A DNA stretch of 64,000 bases. It comes from Collybiopsis luxurians FD-317 M1. Its lineage: Eukaryota > Basidiomycota > Agaricomycetes > Agaricales > Omphalotaceae. The stretch lies in assembly GCA_000827265.1 (NCBI GenBank), contig KN834754.1:636831-700830 (forward strand), written 5' to 3'. Shown piece by piece: positions 40,662 through 50,973 of the stretch. The translations under genes and the position numbers were made by a program. The number at the start of each line of letters is the position of its first letter. Positions within the stretch are counted from its first letter, which is position 1. Below the pieces are notes generated by a model, which made no database searches, was not told the origin of the DNA, and saw only the letters and a program-made list of their open reading frames with translations.

Positions 40662-41378
40662 AGTCAAGGGAAGTTTTTCAATGAGTCAAAAGTGAAAAAA
40701 CAAGGTCGCTCAGATAACTGTACAAATCTCAGCAAATGAAAACGATAAAATACAATCAACGCACTCGTCGCAGGTGTTTTGAGTGAAGAGCATATACAAG
40801 GGACAGAGAAGAACAGTGTCAGCTCAAGGGACAGTGGATGATAGATGATGGTGAAAAGTCGAGGAAGAAAAAAAAAAAAAATTTGACGCGAGAAAAATCA
40901 AATTCAGTCACGTGTCAGTTCCCACAAATTCAACTTCGCTTGCACTTCGCCGCTCTGCGCTCAGTGCTCAGTACGTGAATATTTGAATCCTAATGTAACT
41001 TATAACTAGGTAGCGCCTATGTAAGCGCGTAGCTTTTCTCCCTTCCAACAGGCTGGTCTACATCTGGGCCACATCATCAAGCATGGCCCACATCTCTGTA
41101 ATACAGAATCTTGCCTATCTATTTCTCCGCTTATGCGTGCCTGTGCTTATACTCTGTGTATATTGGATCTCAAAAGGCGCACAAAAAGCACGATTGGAAC
41201 GCACGGCGCGGTAAATGTGATATGTTTATGAACATTATAATTCCGATGTCCGTCGCCCTTTGTTGCGAAAAAATCGGGTATCCTTGCGACCCTTCAGATG
41301 GATTTAACAAACACCCAAAGGAGAGCGGTTTCAATTTGCGACTTTCTCTTAACTTACCTCAACCTCTCCAGTCTAGCT
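40662..41378. promoter_or_regulatory. Divergent promoter region, CPA1 and monooxygenase
   Basis: 717 bp between opposing start codons. It contains the CPA1 leader with its upstream ORF, an A-run of about 14 bases near 40868-40881, and no other recognisable gene. Confidence 0.5.
40710..40793 (-). CDS. 27-codon upstream ORF in the CPA1 leader
   Basis: An ATG at 40793 opens a 27-residue frame beginning MLFTQNTCDECVDC and ending with TGA at 40712-40710, 48 bp before the CPA1 start codon. Ascomycete CPA1/arg-2 leaders encode an arginine attenuator peptide of about 24 residues that stalls ribosomes. This frame has a similar size and position, but I do not see the conserved attenuator core, so its function is only a hypothesis. 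Confidence 0.35.
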   Translation of the reverse strand: MLFTQNTCDECVDCILSFSFAEICTVI

Positions 41379-43199
41379 ATGGTAGAGAAGAAGTTTAGAG
41401 TAGGAATTTGGTAAGTACATGTGGATCTGCCCCTCCTTCATCTTGCCAGCCCGCTCGCTAATCTTGCAAGATAGCGGAGGGGGTATAGGGGGCCTTATAT
41501 GCGCTTTTGCCCTCTCAAGATATAACGATATTGAGGTGCACGTTTTTGAAAGTGCTAACTCGTTGTCGGAAGTCGGGGCGGGTATAGGTGAGATAGAATC
41601 TGGTGCAGTTGCACTGGTAAATAATATTTATCTCCATAGGTGTATGGCCTCGGGCATGGAAGGTCTTGAAGGAGCTCGGACTTGTGGACGCTCTTTTGCA
41701 AGTTGTACAAGAGCAGCCTTCGGATAACGAAGGTAGCTCTTGTTGTGACTGTTACTATCAAATCAATTTATGTCTCCAGTCCCGGCTTTTAAGTACAGGA
41801 AATCAGATCAAGCCTTGGGCCTAGATATTACTACTCTATACGCCAAATCCGGTGTGTCGTCTTGTTTCTAAAACTCTCGCTTGTTTTGAACGCTGGCCAT
41901 ACTAATAGGCGGGCTTAAGCCCTTCTATCGACCTGATTTCCAGAATGTTCTCCTCGAGCAGTTGTCTGGTAGCAACTGTAGCCTGCATGTCAGAAAGCGA
42001 ATGAGGTCCTACGCTGCATCGGGATCTGGATCCATTGAAATGCTTTTTGAGGACGGGACTGCGTTTACCTGCGACATGCTAGTGGGCAGCGATGGATTGA
42101 GATCTGCTTGCAGACGGACTCTCCTTACCAGGGAAGCACAACTTTTTCAAGAACGTGGTGATTTGTCAACAGCATCCGAGATCTTGTCTTCAGTCGCTCC
42201 CGTGTGGAGCGGTATAATGGCTTATCGCCTCGTTATTCCTCGCGACGTGCTACAGAAACACTACCCAGATCATCCGGTCTTGACTAGTCCGACACATGTA
42301 AGTAGACTTGAAATGTTTTTGACATTCATTGACGGTAAGATTTTTTACACAGTATCTGGGTCAAGATACGGCAAGTATTCTGGTACTTAAGAATTGAAGT
42401 ACATGTCTGAATCTGCTTCGAACAGCATTGCATTGTCTATACTATGGCACAGGGCCGCCTTGTGAATTTTGCTGCCTTCCATCACCATGTACAGTACGAT
42501 CCAGTCTTTACGGGCCCCTGGACATCTACTGGCTCAAACAGTGAATTACGCGAGCTGTTTGTTGGTTGGGAACCAAGCTTTCAAGCTCTTGTCGAGGTAA
42601 GGAGATGAAACGAACTTGGCCAAGAACTGACAGGGTATACGAATTTGCAGTGTGCAGGAAATCCTCTGAAATGGGCCATACATAGTGTGAAGCCATTGCA
42701 TTCATTGGTTTCCAGTCGTGATCCCGTTGCGTTAATTGGGGATGCTGCGCACGGCATGGAACCTTTCCAAGGTACGCTTTTGGTTATCAGATTACACTCA
42801 GTGGGTAGTAATTCCAACTCCTTGCACAAGGTAATGGAGCCGGTCAAGCGATTGAGGTGAGCCTCGACACATCTCCTTGATTAATACTGGCTCACGCACC
42901 ACTTCGTCCAGGACGCATACGTTCTCGCCACCATTTTGGGACATCCAAAAACCACAAAGAGTAATCTTGTTCCAATGCTTTCGGTTTACGATAAAATTCG
43001 GCGACCATTTTCGACCGAAGTTGCTTGTCGATCTCACCTCGCAGGCAGATACTTCGCGCTGCATAGCGAACATCCAGATTTTGATCCCTGTAATCTTGAA
43101 CACCTACAACAACATATCAAGACAATCGGAGAACATTGGGAATACATTTGGGACACTGAGCTGAAATTAGACAAAGGTAGCTTAAAACTAGTCTCATAG
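41379..43199 (+). CDS. FAD-dependent monooxygenase (salicylate hydroxylase-like)
   Basis: A class A flavoprotein hydroxylase using NAD(P)H and O2; the substrate is unknown. The spliced N-terminus MVEKKFRVGIC joins GGGIGGLICAFALSRY, the FAD GxGxxG fold. The middle has a DG motif region, CDMLVGSDGLRSACRR (near 42070). The C-terminal FAD motif is VALIGDAAHGMEPFQGAGAGQ, split by an intron between 42773 and 42840. It ends DKGSLKLVS at 43199. An 18 nt internal exon (42353-42370, YLGQDT) restores the family spacing before HCIVYTMAQGRLVNF, and its downstream intron (42371-42425) begins GC instead of GT. Introns also occur at about 41412-41472, 41588-41640 and 41855-41910. Basidiomycetes have many such enzymes in aromatic and secondary metabolism. 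Confidence 0.86.
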
Positions 43200-43309
43200 A
43201 TATTTACATCTAGCATGATAAATATATGCATTCAGTTTGAAGCCATTGCCTACAAGATTGAACGGACAGGGTCGCAGATGAAAAAACAATACTCAAGAAC
43301 GACGTTACA

Positions 43310-46300
43310 CTAGTGCTTGTTTCCAGCTCTTCTAGCCTTCGGAATATGGGACTTCTCCGCTTCCAATTCTGACTCAGAGTCTGACATATCATCTTCATAG
43401 GCCTGACTCAATGGACCATACATATCTGAGTCCTTGGGACTTTTGGGAGTGGAAAAAAAGACAGATGGCGACTTAAAGCCAGTAAAGAATGTTTGACTGG
43501 CAATTTGGGATAAGCCACGGAACCCTGTAGAACTGTGTTTCGAAGATTTGGCTATAACAGTCTCTTCAACCTCTTCCTCTTCTTCAGAATCTTCTTCGAG
43601 GCGACTTAAGGCTGAGATCGCCTCTTGGACTCCGGTGTCGGTTTCTACGTCGAGATCTTGGAACTGAGAGTACGGGAAATCGACTTGACTTTCACTGGAA
43701 ATGAAAAGAGGATTGCTTGAAAGTAACGGTCCTGCGGACGCTCGACGCCGAATAGCAGAGGCTTCCATCTCATGTCCACCATTGGACTGCAGTTCATCAG
43801 ATCCATGAGATGAGTCAGCGTCTACGGCAGATGAGGATCCGACGTTCAGCGTTGTCCACATTGGCTCAGCATTTGTTTCCCGAACCGCAGAATCGGGTTC
43901 ACCAGGAGTGGTTACTCGAACTGGCTGAGACGCTGGAAGCGCTCGCTTTACCGACGGTGATATAATGACAGTTGATGACGGACCAGGGGGATTAGGCGCG
44001 TGTACAGTTTGCTTAGATCGACTTCTTGTCAGTCTGACCACGCTCTCCCTAATTTCAGCTTCGTGCTTCGAAATCGGCTGGGAAGCGGTCTTTCTAGCGG
44101 ACCAGCGGGGTACGGGTATAATGGTGTCGGGTTTCGAGAATGTGCTAGTGTTGGGGCGAGTTTCTTCGGAGAGAGAATCGACCGTAGGTAGAGAAGGTTC
44201 GATGGGGCTTTTTGGCCTGGGGGAGGGTATAACTGGTTCGATAGGGTCGTGTTCCTCGGTAGGAGTTTCGGGCACGCTGGATTCGCGATCGGCTTCTATT
44301 CTCGCAGCATTATTTCGACTGCTGTAGTCTTGTCCAAATGCCAGAGACGGTTTCAAAGAATCAGGCAATTGTATAGACCACTCCGTTGTCCCTTGATTAA
44401 CTGGAGTACCAGCAACGAAACTGACTTGACCGGGTAAAGCTGAGACCTCAGGGATGGCAGAAGGGACGGCAGACACTGGCATGTTAGACTCCTTCGCTGA
44501 TAAAACTGAGGGTAGAGTAGAAGTCTCTACAGGGTTTGGAGATTCAGCCTCAGCCAAGCCAGAGGCTGAAGCAGACTCGGAACCTGGATCATCAGAGTCA
44601 ACATCCGACCAGATTGAAGCCTTGACCGGTAATGATTTACGGATAGGTTTCGTTTTCACAATCGGATCTTCCTCCAGAACCACCGCATTATGTTTACGAC
44701 TCGAAGCGATAGCGACAGGAAGCACGCTATCGAGAGTCAATCGCTTATTTGAAGGACCACGAACAAGTTCCTCCAGATCAACATGGGCATATACATCACG
44801 AACTTTGGGAGTAGAAGCTGGAGAGGATACTGGAGGCTTATTGACCGCCGGAGTGTTGTCCTCATCCTCATCCTCGTCATCGCTGGATTCAGAGGCGGAG
44901 ACACGAGCAGGAACGCGAGTATCATTCTTTGGATTCGAGATTGGAGTTACATTGCCATCAACTTTTTTCGATTTGGAAGCAGGCTTCAAGAAAAATGTGT
45001 AGAGACAAGAGGAGAAAGAAAACTTATGAATCACAAAAGCTCGAACGCGTAGGGATGAGGAATCATACCCGATCCATGCCATCACTTTTCGCAGCCGCCA
45101 AAATTGCCGAAGAAGATTTAGGCGCAGGGTGCGAGGAGTGTTTAGCAGATGTCGGTTTTCGCAGTGCAGGTGTAGATGCATCTGACTTGGCGGCGGCGGC
45201 AGCAGCAACAGCAGCTTGTATGTCTGTCCGCACCAATGAGGCGATACGATCCTTCACAGCAGCTCGTTGAGATGATGTGAGTTTCATATCTGCAAACCGT
45301 TCAGCTTTCCTCTCACGCGAAGTCATAGAAGCTGATATACCGATCGTCTTCTTTTCACCTTTCTTCTTCTTTTCTTGCCTTACTTTGCCTGGAATTAGAA
45401 TGAGTTCAATATTGGGACGTCAAAGAGTTGCATACCATCGCCCGCCGTTTCATAAGTTCGGCTGACAACTGGTTCTGTGGCTTCGCCTAGGTAGATGAGC
45501 ACACAATTGCCACACGATCGAAAATACAGTTGACATACCGTCTCCTTCCTCGTTCGTTCCTGCTCTAGAGTTTGAGCCTAACGGAAAGTTGATAAGGAAT
45601 GGAGAAAGGGGTGATACCATGATTTTACTAACCGGCTACGGAATTCCTGCGTTTTGCACGCTTTCCTAATTGGAACAATGAACAAAGGCACCCAGAAAAA
45701 GAAGAGCAAAAAATCTTACGAGGTGGGTCTCCGTCATTCACGGACGCATGCTCTCCATGTTTTGATGCAGCACCTAGAGAGAAGTTATTAGAAGGGATAG
45801 CGCAGGTATTGCAAGATATACCAGTTATTTTCTCAGCTAAATCTTGATTAAATTGAATTGCATCTGCCTCATTCTGCTTGGTCGAGTTTTTAGATCGTTT
45901 GATGACAGTCACTGGTTTATCAGCGATTATAGGACTTTTGGCAGTAGCAGATGTCGAGGAAGTCGCCAGTTCCGAATTCTTTTTGGTCTTTCTCTTCGTT
46001 TTCTTTTTGGGGCTAGCTTCTGCCTCGGGACTGATATTGACAGCAGGCGAGGCATAATGCTCCGGACCGTCCTTGAGCTCTATAGAACCGTTGGCTTTTC
46101 GCTGCTTTTTACCAGGACCAGTCATGTGTTCAAAATCAGCCTCGTTCTCGTTGGCCTTTCGCCCCTTCTTAGTAGAGCCACTCCTAAGCTCAGAGCCAAT
46201 CTCCTTCTCAGTCGAACCGTGAAGCTTTTGTGATGTAATAGCAGCAGCATCAGTGGGTTCAAAATGACCGTCACTATCTGCAGAAGGACTTTTGGCCCGC

Positions 46301-47179
46301 TTTTGCCGTTTTTTTGGAGGCATATCCTCTGAACGAGACTCGGTTGCTTGTGCTGAATCAGGATCATAAGTAGCTGGACCGCCGAGATTTATTTGGATAT
46401 CATTCGAGGTGGAGGATTCACTCGAAGAAGTGCTCGGCCGCGAAGTCGACATGCGTCGCTTTTTGGGAGGAACGTTTTGTGAATCGGTAGGAGGCTTGTC
46501 AGCAAATGCGACTTTACGCTTTTTAGTGGCCGGATTATCTGCAGGTTTTTCATTGGGGATTTCTGATGAAGAAGAGCTAATTTCACTGGACCGGGATATA
46601 GACTAGGCTAAAGTTAGAAATTGTTATTCTTCACGTAGAGAGTGCGCGTACTTTAATTGCAGTTCTTTCGCTTGTTGTTGGACGGTCATCGTCTCCTTCT
46701 ATTATTACTAAGACTTCTACTGCCATTTGCTCGTGGGCAATCGCATGAAACGCGTCAAAATCGTCGTCTGTAACCATTGAACGAGAGTTCTTGAATCGAA
46801 GAAAATAAGGGAGAAGCGCTCACCATCCTCGAGATCTACAACGTGTTTTCCACGAAGTTGAGCAAGACGAAACTCGCAATCTTCTGGCAGCCCGAGCTTT
46901 TTCCGCACTACGTCTTCAGTCTCGTGGAGTGACTGCTCTACGCCGTTTTAGATTTCGGAGAAAATCAAAAGAAGTACTAGATACCTTTAAATAGTCGATC
47001 AAACGTCCTTGACCCAGCATGATACGTGATTCTTGGTACATTGATATCGCGCTTCCCTTTGGCTGACGCCTTGGGGACAGGGTCCATGGTCGCGGTTGCT
47101 GATCAAGTTCGAGTGGCGGCGCGTCTGGTAAATCGGCATGATGAAGCCGAAACGATTGCGCGCCTAATCCAGTAGACAT
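43310..47179 (-). CDS. Uncharacterised low-complexity, nuclear-type protein
   Basis: I do not recognise this family. The start MSTGLGAQSFRLHHADL at 47179 is the first ATG on the minus strand. An early region (VVRKKLGLPEDCEFRLAQL, then GKHVVDLEDDDDFDAFH) could be a small folded domain, perhaps ubiquitin-like. The rest is rich in Ser/Pro/Glu/Lys with nuclear-localisation-like basic patches (PPKKRQKRAKSP, PKKKTKRKTKKNS), an Ala-rich helix (DIQAAVAAAAAAKSDAS near 45210), and a long disordered exon (44990-43310). That exon ends with acidic runs (EEDSEEEEEVEE) and EKSHIPKARRAGNKH. At least seven introns are implied. Exons below 45.6 kb and above may be separate genes, but no start or promoter is apparent between them. 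It shares a 32 bp divergent spacer with the complex I gene. Confidence 0.6.
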
Positions 47180-47211
47180 TGTTCAGACTTTCACTTTCAA
47201 CTTGCAACAAG
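47180..47211. promoter_or_regulatory. 32 bp spacer between divergent start codons
   Basis: The opposing start codons at 47179 (minus) and 47212 (plus) leave only 32 bp, too little for two separate promoters and leaders. One or both transcripts must begin inside the opposite gene or have nearly no leader. Confidence 0.7.
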
Positions 47212-47553
47212 ATGGCGGGCCACGGTTGGTCCTTCTTTCTTTGCTTGATTGTCTCAAGTTTCTGAGATTGTCACCAGCATCTGGCGGATTTCATCCTCAT
47301 TTACCGGGGTTCAGATACAACTTTCTAGCCAAAGGACTGGGGGCAACAATGTGGTTCTTTATTTTCTATCGTGTTCGGTGCGTCGCGTTCTTTTTTACTT
47401 TTCACAACCTATGCTCAACGAAAATTCAGTCAGGATGGTGGCAAACTTTTGGTTTGTATATCGGAATTTGTCGGCTTCCAAACTCTGACACTGTATACAT
47501 AGGGTCACCATCCATTCCAAGGCCATGGTGAAGGACATGATGGACACCATTAG
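47212..47553 (+). CDS. NDUFB2-like accessory subunit of mitochondrial complex I
   Basis: A 61-residue protein reconstructed from four exons: 47212-47224 (13 nt), 47278-47377, 47432-47453 (22 nt) and 47503-47553. All junctions are GT-AG and phase-consistent. It reads MAGHASGGFHPHLPG, then RYNFLAKGLGATMWFFIFYR (one membrane helix), VRQDGGKLLGHHPF and a His/Gly-rich end, GHGEGHDGHH, before TAG. A helix with MWFF/FYR followed by D...LLGHHPF resembles the AGGG subunit NDUFB2 of respiratory complex I, located in the inner membrane arm. The assignment rests on short motifs, and the protein is easily missed by gene callers because of its tiny exons. Confidence 0.62.
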
Positions 47554-48107
47554 TTGATACATATAGTCGCTCATTTATCCGCTGCTCGATTGTAGCACCG
47601 TGGTACGAAAAGCTCAAAGAATAGAGAGATGTGGTAAAGTGAAATGCAAGACTTGTCCTATTCCTACATATCCCTCGTCGGCCTTCGACCTTAGCTCCCA
47701 TCCCGAATTGATGCTTCAAGGGGCTCGTGACATTGACAGCTACGCAGCGACAAGGATTATTTGTCTTCCAAAAGGCCAATGAGCCCCGGATATTGTAACA
47801 AATGGAGAAATGAGCCGGCATTTCCTGCTCGCGTTTGGACGCCATGCAAAAAGATGAGTCAACCTTCCCAACGCAATTGAGATGCTTGTCAGAAAGCTGT
47901 GATCATCCGAACCTGCACAAGCATTTACTCCGCTTATATATTGTTATATATAAGAGTGTTTTCAAACTGTTCGTCAAGATTTCGAACCCCCCGCCATGAT
48001 TCTAGTCTTTCCCTTTAGTACCATTTGCTTCCGCTCGTATCTTGGAACTTGGCGCGGAGCCTGTTATTACAGCCCTTCCCGAACGTCTTTCTGAATTTTG
48101 ACAGCCG
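47554..48107. other. Intergenic region after the complex I gene
   Basis: No gene recognised. The minus-strand frame at 47426-47845 overlaps the complex I gene and looks like a shadow. An A/T-rich palindromic stretch lies near 47935-47955. Confidence 0.4.
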
Positions 48108-49005
48108 ATGCATGAACTCAACAGAAATCTCTTCCACTCGAGATCCTCCTCTTCCGGAGCTTCATCCCCTTCTACCCAGATGCCGTCGTTCTACAGCCTG
48201 AAAGTGGTTTATAAGATGGTGAACTGAATCATGCTCGTCGCGGAGACTGCAGGGTGTTGTCGGCCCATAACTAGCTTGACATTTCGTTCCTCAGCCGAGA
48301 TGGACTAACGCCTCCCCTTCAACCACCTCATGTTCACCGTCCTGATCCAAGTACGATTATAGCGACGGCAGTCTGGCACCATTTCGACCTTCTACCATCT
48401 CTTGAATGCCCGACCCATCGTTGAAAAAGCTGAAACTCAGCTTTAATCCTCTTTGACCTCCTCCGGGCATTCTTCCTGTGTATCCAACCCCAAATCTACA
48501 TCTCCGACTTCCATCCCACCAATCTCCGTACTGCTTGCCTTTTCTTTATAATCTTTGGGTCTACTTTGTAGGTGTTCATAGGGTCGTACAACAGGGAGAA
48601 GTTTCGGCGTTTGTACTTCCTGAAAGTGCGTCCCGAGCTATCGAATCTTGTCAACAGCAGGCGGTATGGTCGAAGTGGACGGGAAAGCCCATACCTGTCT
48701 CCCAACCACATCCCGCCCCAATTTCTTCATCACCCTTGGGTGGACCGACCGCTCGCCCGGGTGTCTCCGCAGTGCCAAAAAAAACATTGCCCCATACTTA
48801 CACTGCTCTGCAATGTCGCTATGCACTAATCCTGAACATACTGCGCAGCAATCCCTCCCGATACCCTCGTAACCCTGAGATGGCCGTTCTGCTCTTTGAA
48901 ATGAAGCTGGTAATTAACTTGACACTGTCTTTCCGATCGTCCATCACTGAAGGGGAACTCGTTATGGGACCAAGCATTGAGCCACAAGGGATGCAGAACC
49001 TGTAA
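48108..49005 (+). CDS. Possible unrecognised, poorly resolved spliced gene or gene remnant
   Basis: Several plus-strand segments read like coding sequence but I could not join them with confidence: MHELNRNLFHSRSSSSGASS from 48108, then DGLTPPLQPPHVHRPDPST and AVWHHFDLLPSLECPTH near 48303-48420, then QPQIYISDFHPTNLRT near 48485 and QQQAVWSKWTGKPIPVSQ near 48655, ending at 49005. No family is recognised. Composition is Pro/Ser-rich. It could be a lineage-specific gene, a decayed gene or chance open frames. Confidence 0.22.
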
Positions 49006-49092
49006 ACCTGAAATATCATGTAATTCATGTCACTGCCAGTGTTGGCTGTATGTAGTTCCTTGATATTGCAAAGCACTTGCTTCCTGCTCTCA

Positions 49093-50838
49093 ATGTCGAA
49101 AAGGATTGTCAACGGATTAAGGATTTTATGGGTCTCGATCATTTTCTGGTTCGAATACGCTATTTTCCGATATAGCGCTGCGAACTGTCCTTGGCCTTTG
49201 GATGCCGGCGGTCCAAAACATGTTCTTCTCGTTGCTGATCCTCAAATACTCCATCGTGGCTCATACCCTAATAGACCGGCTTTGCTGGCCTATCTTACCC
49301 AACTCATCGTACGTTTTCCGTCTAACAAATCTCTTTCACTTTTTCTTCCCAACTCTTCCAGGTCGACTTGAATCTACGCAAGAGTTGGCGGGCTGCCTTG
49401 ACATCTGCTCCGGATGTAGGATTCGTCACCAACTTTAGCGATACGCAGCTCACTGTCTTATTCAGGCTTGCTTTTTCTTAGGCGACATGATGGATGGTGG
49501 GAGAGAGGTGATGTCCGATATTGAGTGAGTCTTTGTTCTTGGTTCAAATGATATCGACTTATTAAACTAGGTATGAACGTTATTTCCGACGATTCAAGAG
49601 CATTTTTTCAACTGACAGCAAGATTCCGATATATTTCATCCCAGGAAATCACGACGTTGGTCTAGGATCATCTTCCCAGTTTTCGCCGCAAGCTCGAGCA
49701 CGCTATGAATCTCATTTTGGGCCTCCCAACAGCCAAGTCTCGATTTCCAATTATACATTTGTCCTGGTAGATGCGCCAGGTTTAGTCGAAGAAGATTACC
49801 AGCGACACGGTCAAGGAAAGTCGTATGCTAATTGGAAGCCTGTATCTGGAGGAACAATCGATTTCGTGAAGACGTTCGCATCGCGGGGTATTCATTTTCA
49901 ACGTCTTTCCCTTGTCCACAGCCTAATTTTTGAAACAGGCGATACCGAACCGGTTATCTTGCTATCTCACATTCCATTGTCCAGACCCGAGGGCTCAAAT
50001 TGCGGACCTCTGCGCGAACGGGGAACTATTCGTCGAGGCGTCGGCTTAGGCTATCAGAATACTCTTGGAAAAGACTCGAGTGCATTCTTACTGGAGCAAT
50101 TGAGGCCTACCTTGATCTTCACTGGGGACGATCATGATTATTGCGAGTATACTCATGCGCTCACCGAGCGCGGTTCAAGTACCCGCACTCGTGAAGTGAC
50201 CATCAAATCTCTTGTATGAAAATCTTACAGACTCCTTGTACGTTCTATTCTAAACTTTACCTGTATAGAGCATTGCTATGGGTATAACGAGGCCTGGGTA
50301 CCATATGCTTTCTATCGTACCTCCGGGAGGTCCCCAGTTCACGCATTCCGACGCTCCATGTTTGATGCCTAATCAACTGGGAATTTACCTGCACATTTAT
50401 ATCCCTCTCGCTGTGATCTCTCTCGCTGTCGTCCTGATATCCTGTATTATTCATGGGCAATACTACCGCCGATTGGGCCTTCGACGACCAAGTTTATCCC
50501 CGCATTCGGAGCGTAATTCCAGGCAGAGTATGGGATCCGTGTCTCATATTCACCGCAATGGATCCATCCGCTCTAGAAATGTGATCGATGAATATGGATA
50601 TACTCTCGATGGCGACAAGGACGAAAAACTCCCCCTTCCAGCTTCTGCCTCTGTTCCCCATCCGCAAAGTCTCTTCAATCAAAAATTACGTTGTTCACTG
50701 GGATCGTTCCTGTCTGTGTTCAAAAAAAGGAACAGGGGTGGATTTCTGAGTCATGTCTGGTGTGATGTCCGAGATGTGGCCGTGTTCCCGTTAGGGATCA
50801 TCTTTCTCATATCCTTCTGGACTTTGATGGACTTTTGA
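49093..50838 (+). CDS. Cdc1-like metallophosphoesterase, copy 2
   Basis: A Cdc1/Ted1/PGAP5-group phosphoesterase, probably an ER/Golgi membrane enzyme acting on GPI-anchor intermediates (family inference). It begins MSKRIVNGLRILWVSIIFWF with an N-terminal TM helix. The metal-site blocks are all present: HVLLVADPQILHRGSYPN (DxQ, as in Cdc1), FFLGDMMDGGRE after an intron near 49410-49470, PGNHDVGLGSS (near 49648), VILLSHIPLSRPEG and TGDDHDYCEYTH (near 50125). The C-terminal exon has TM segments (YIPLAVISLAVVLISCII near 50400 and FPLGIIFLISFWTLM at the end) around a cytosolic Ser/Arg-rich loop. The stop is at 50838. It is oriented opposite to copy 1 about 12 kb away. Start chosen by family-like length to the first TM helix. 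Confidence 0.85.
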
Positions 50839-50973
50839 CTTTTGAACTGCACATACTGTACACATATAGATTTGGGCCTTTGAACCGCGGTAAATTGCGT
50901 TCTCACCCATTTGTTGATTTCGCTGTTTATATCCGCCAATGTCGAGCTATCTTTCAACGTGACTGTTATCATC

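Noticed and set aside
40710..40793. Calling the CPA1 upstream ORF a true arginine attenuator peptide
   Set aside because: The conserved core residues of that peptide are not visible in this frame; only position and size agree.
47426..47845. 139-residue minus-strand open frame
   Set aside because: It overlaps the better supported NDUFB2-like exons on the other strand and shows no recognisable domain.
47970..47995. TTCGAAC string resembling a tRNA T-loop
   Set aside because: The flanking bases cannot form the five-pair T-stem, and no acceptor or anticodon stem is found around it.
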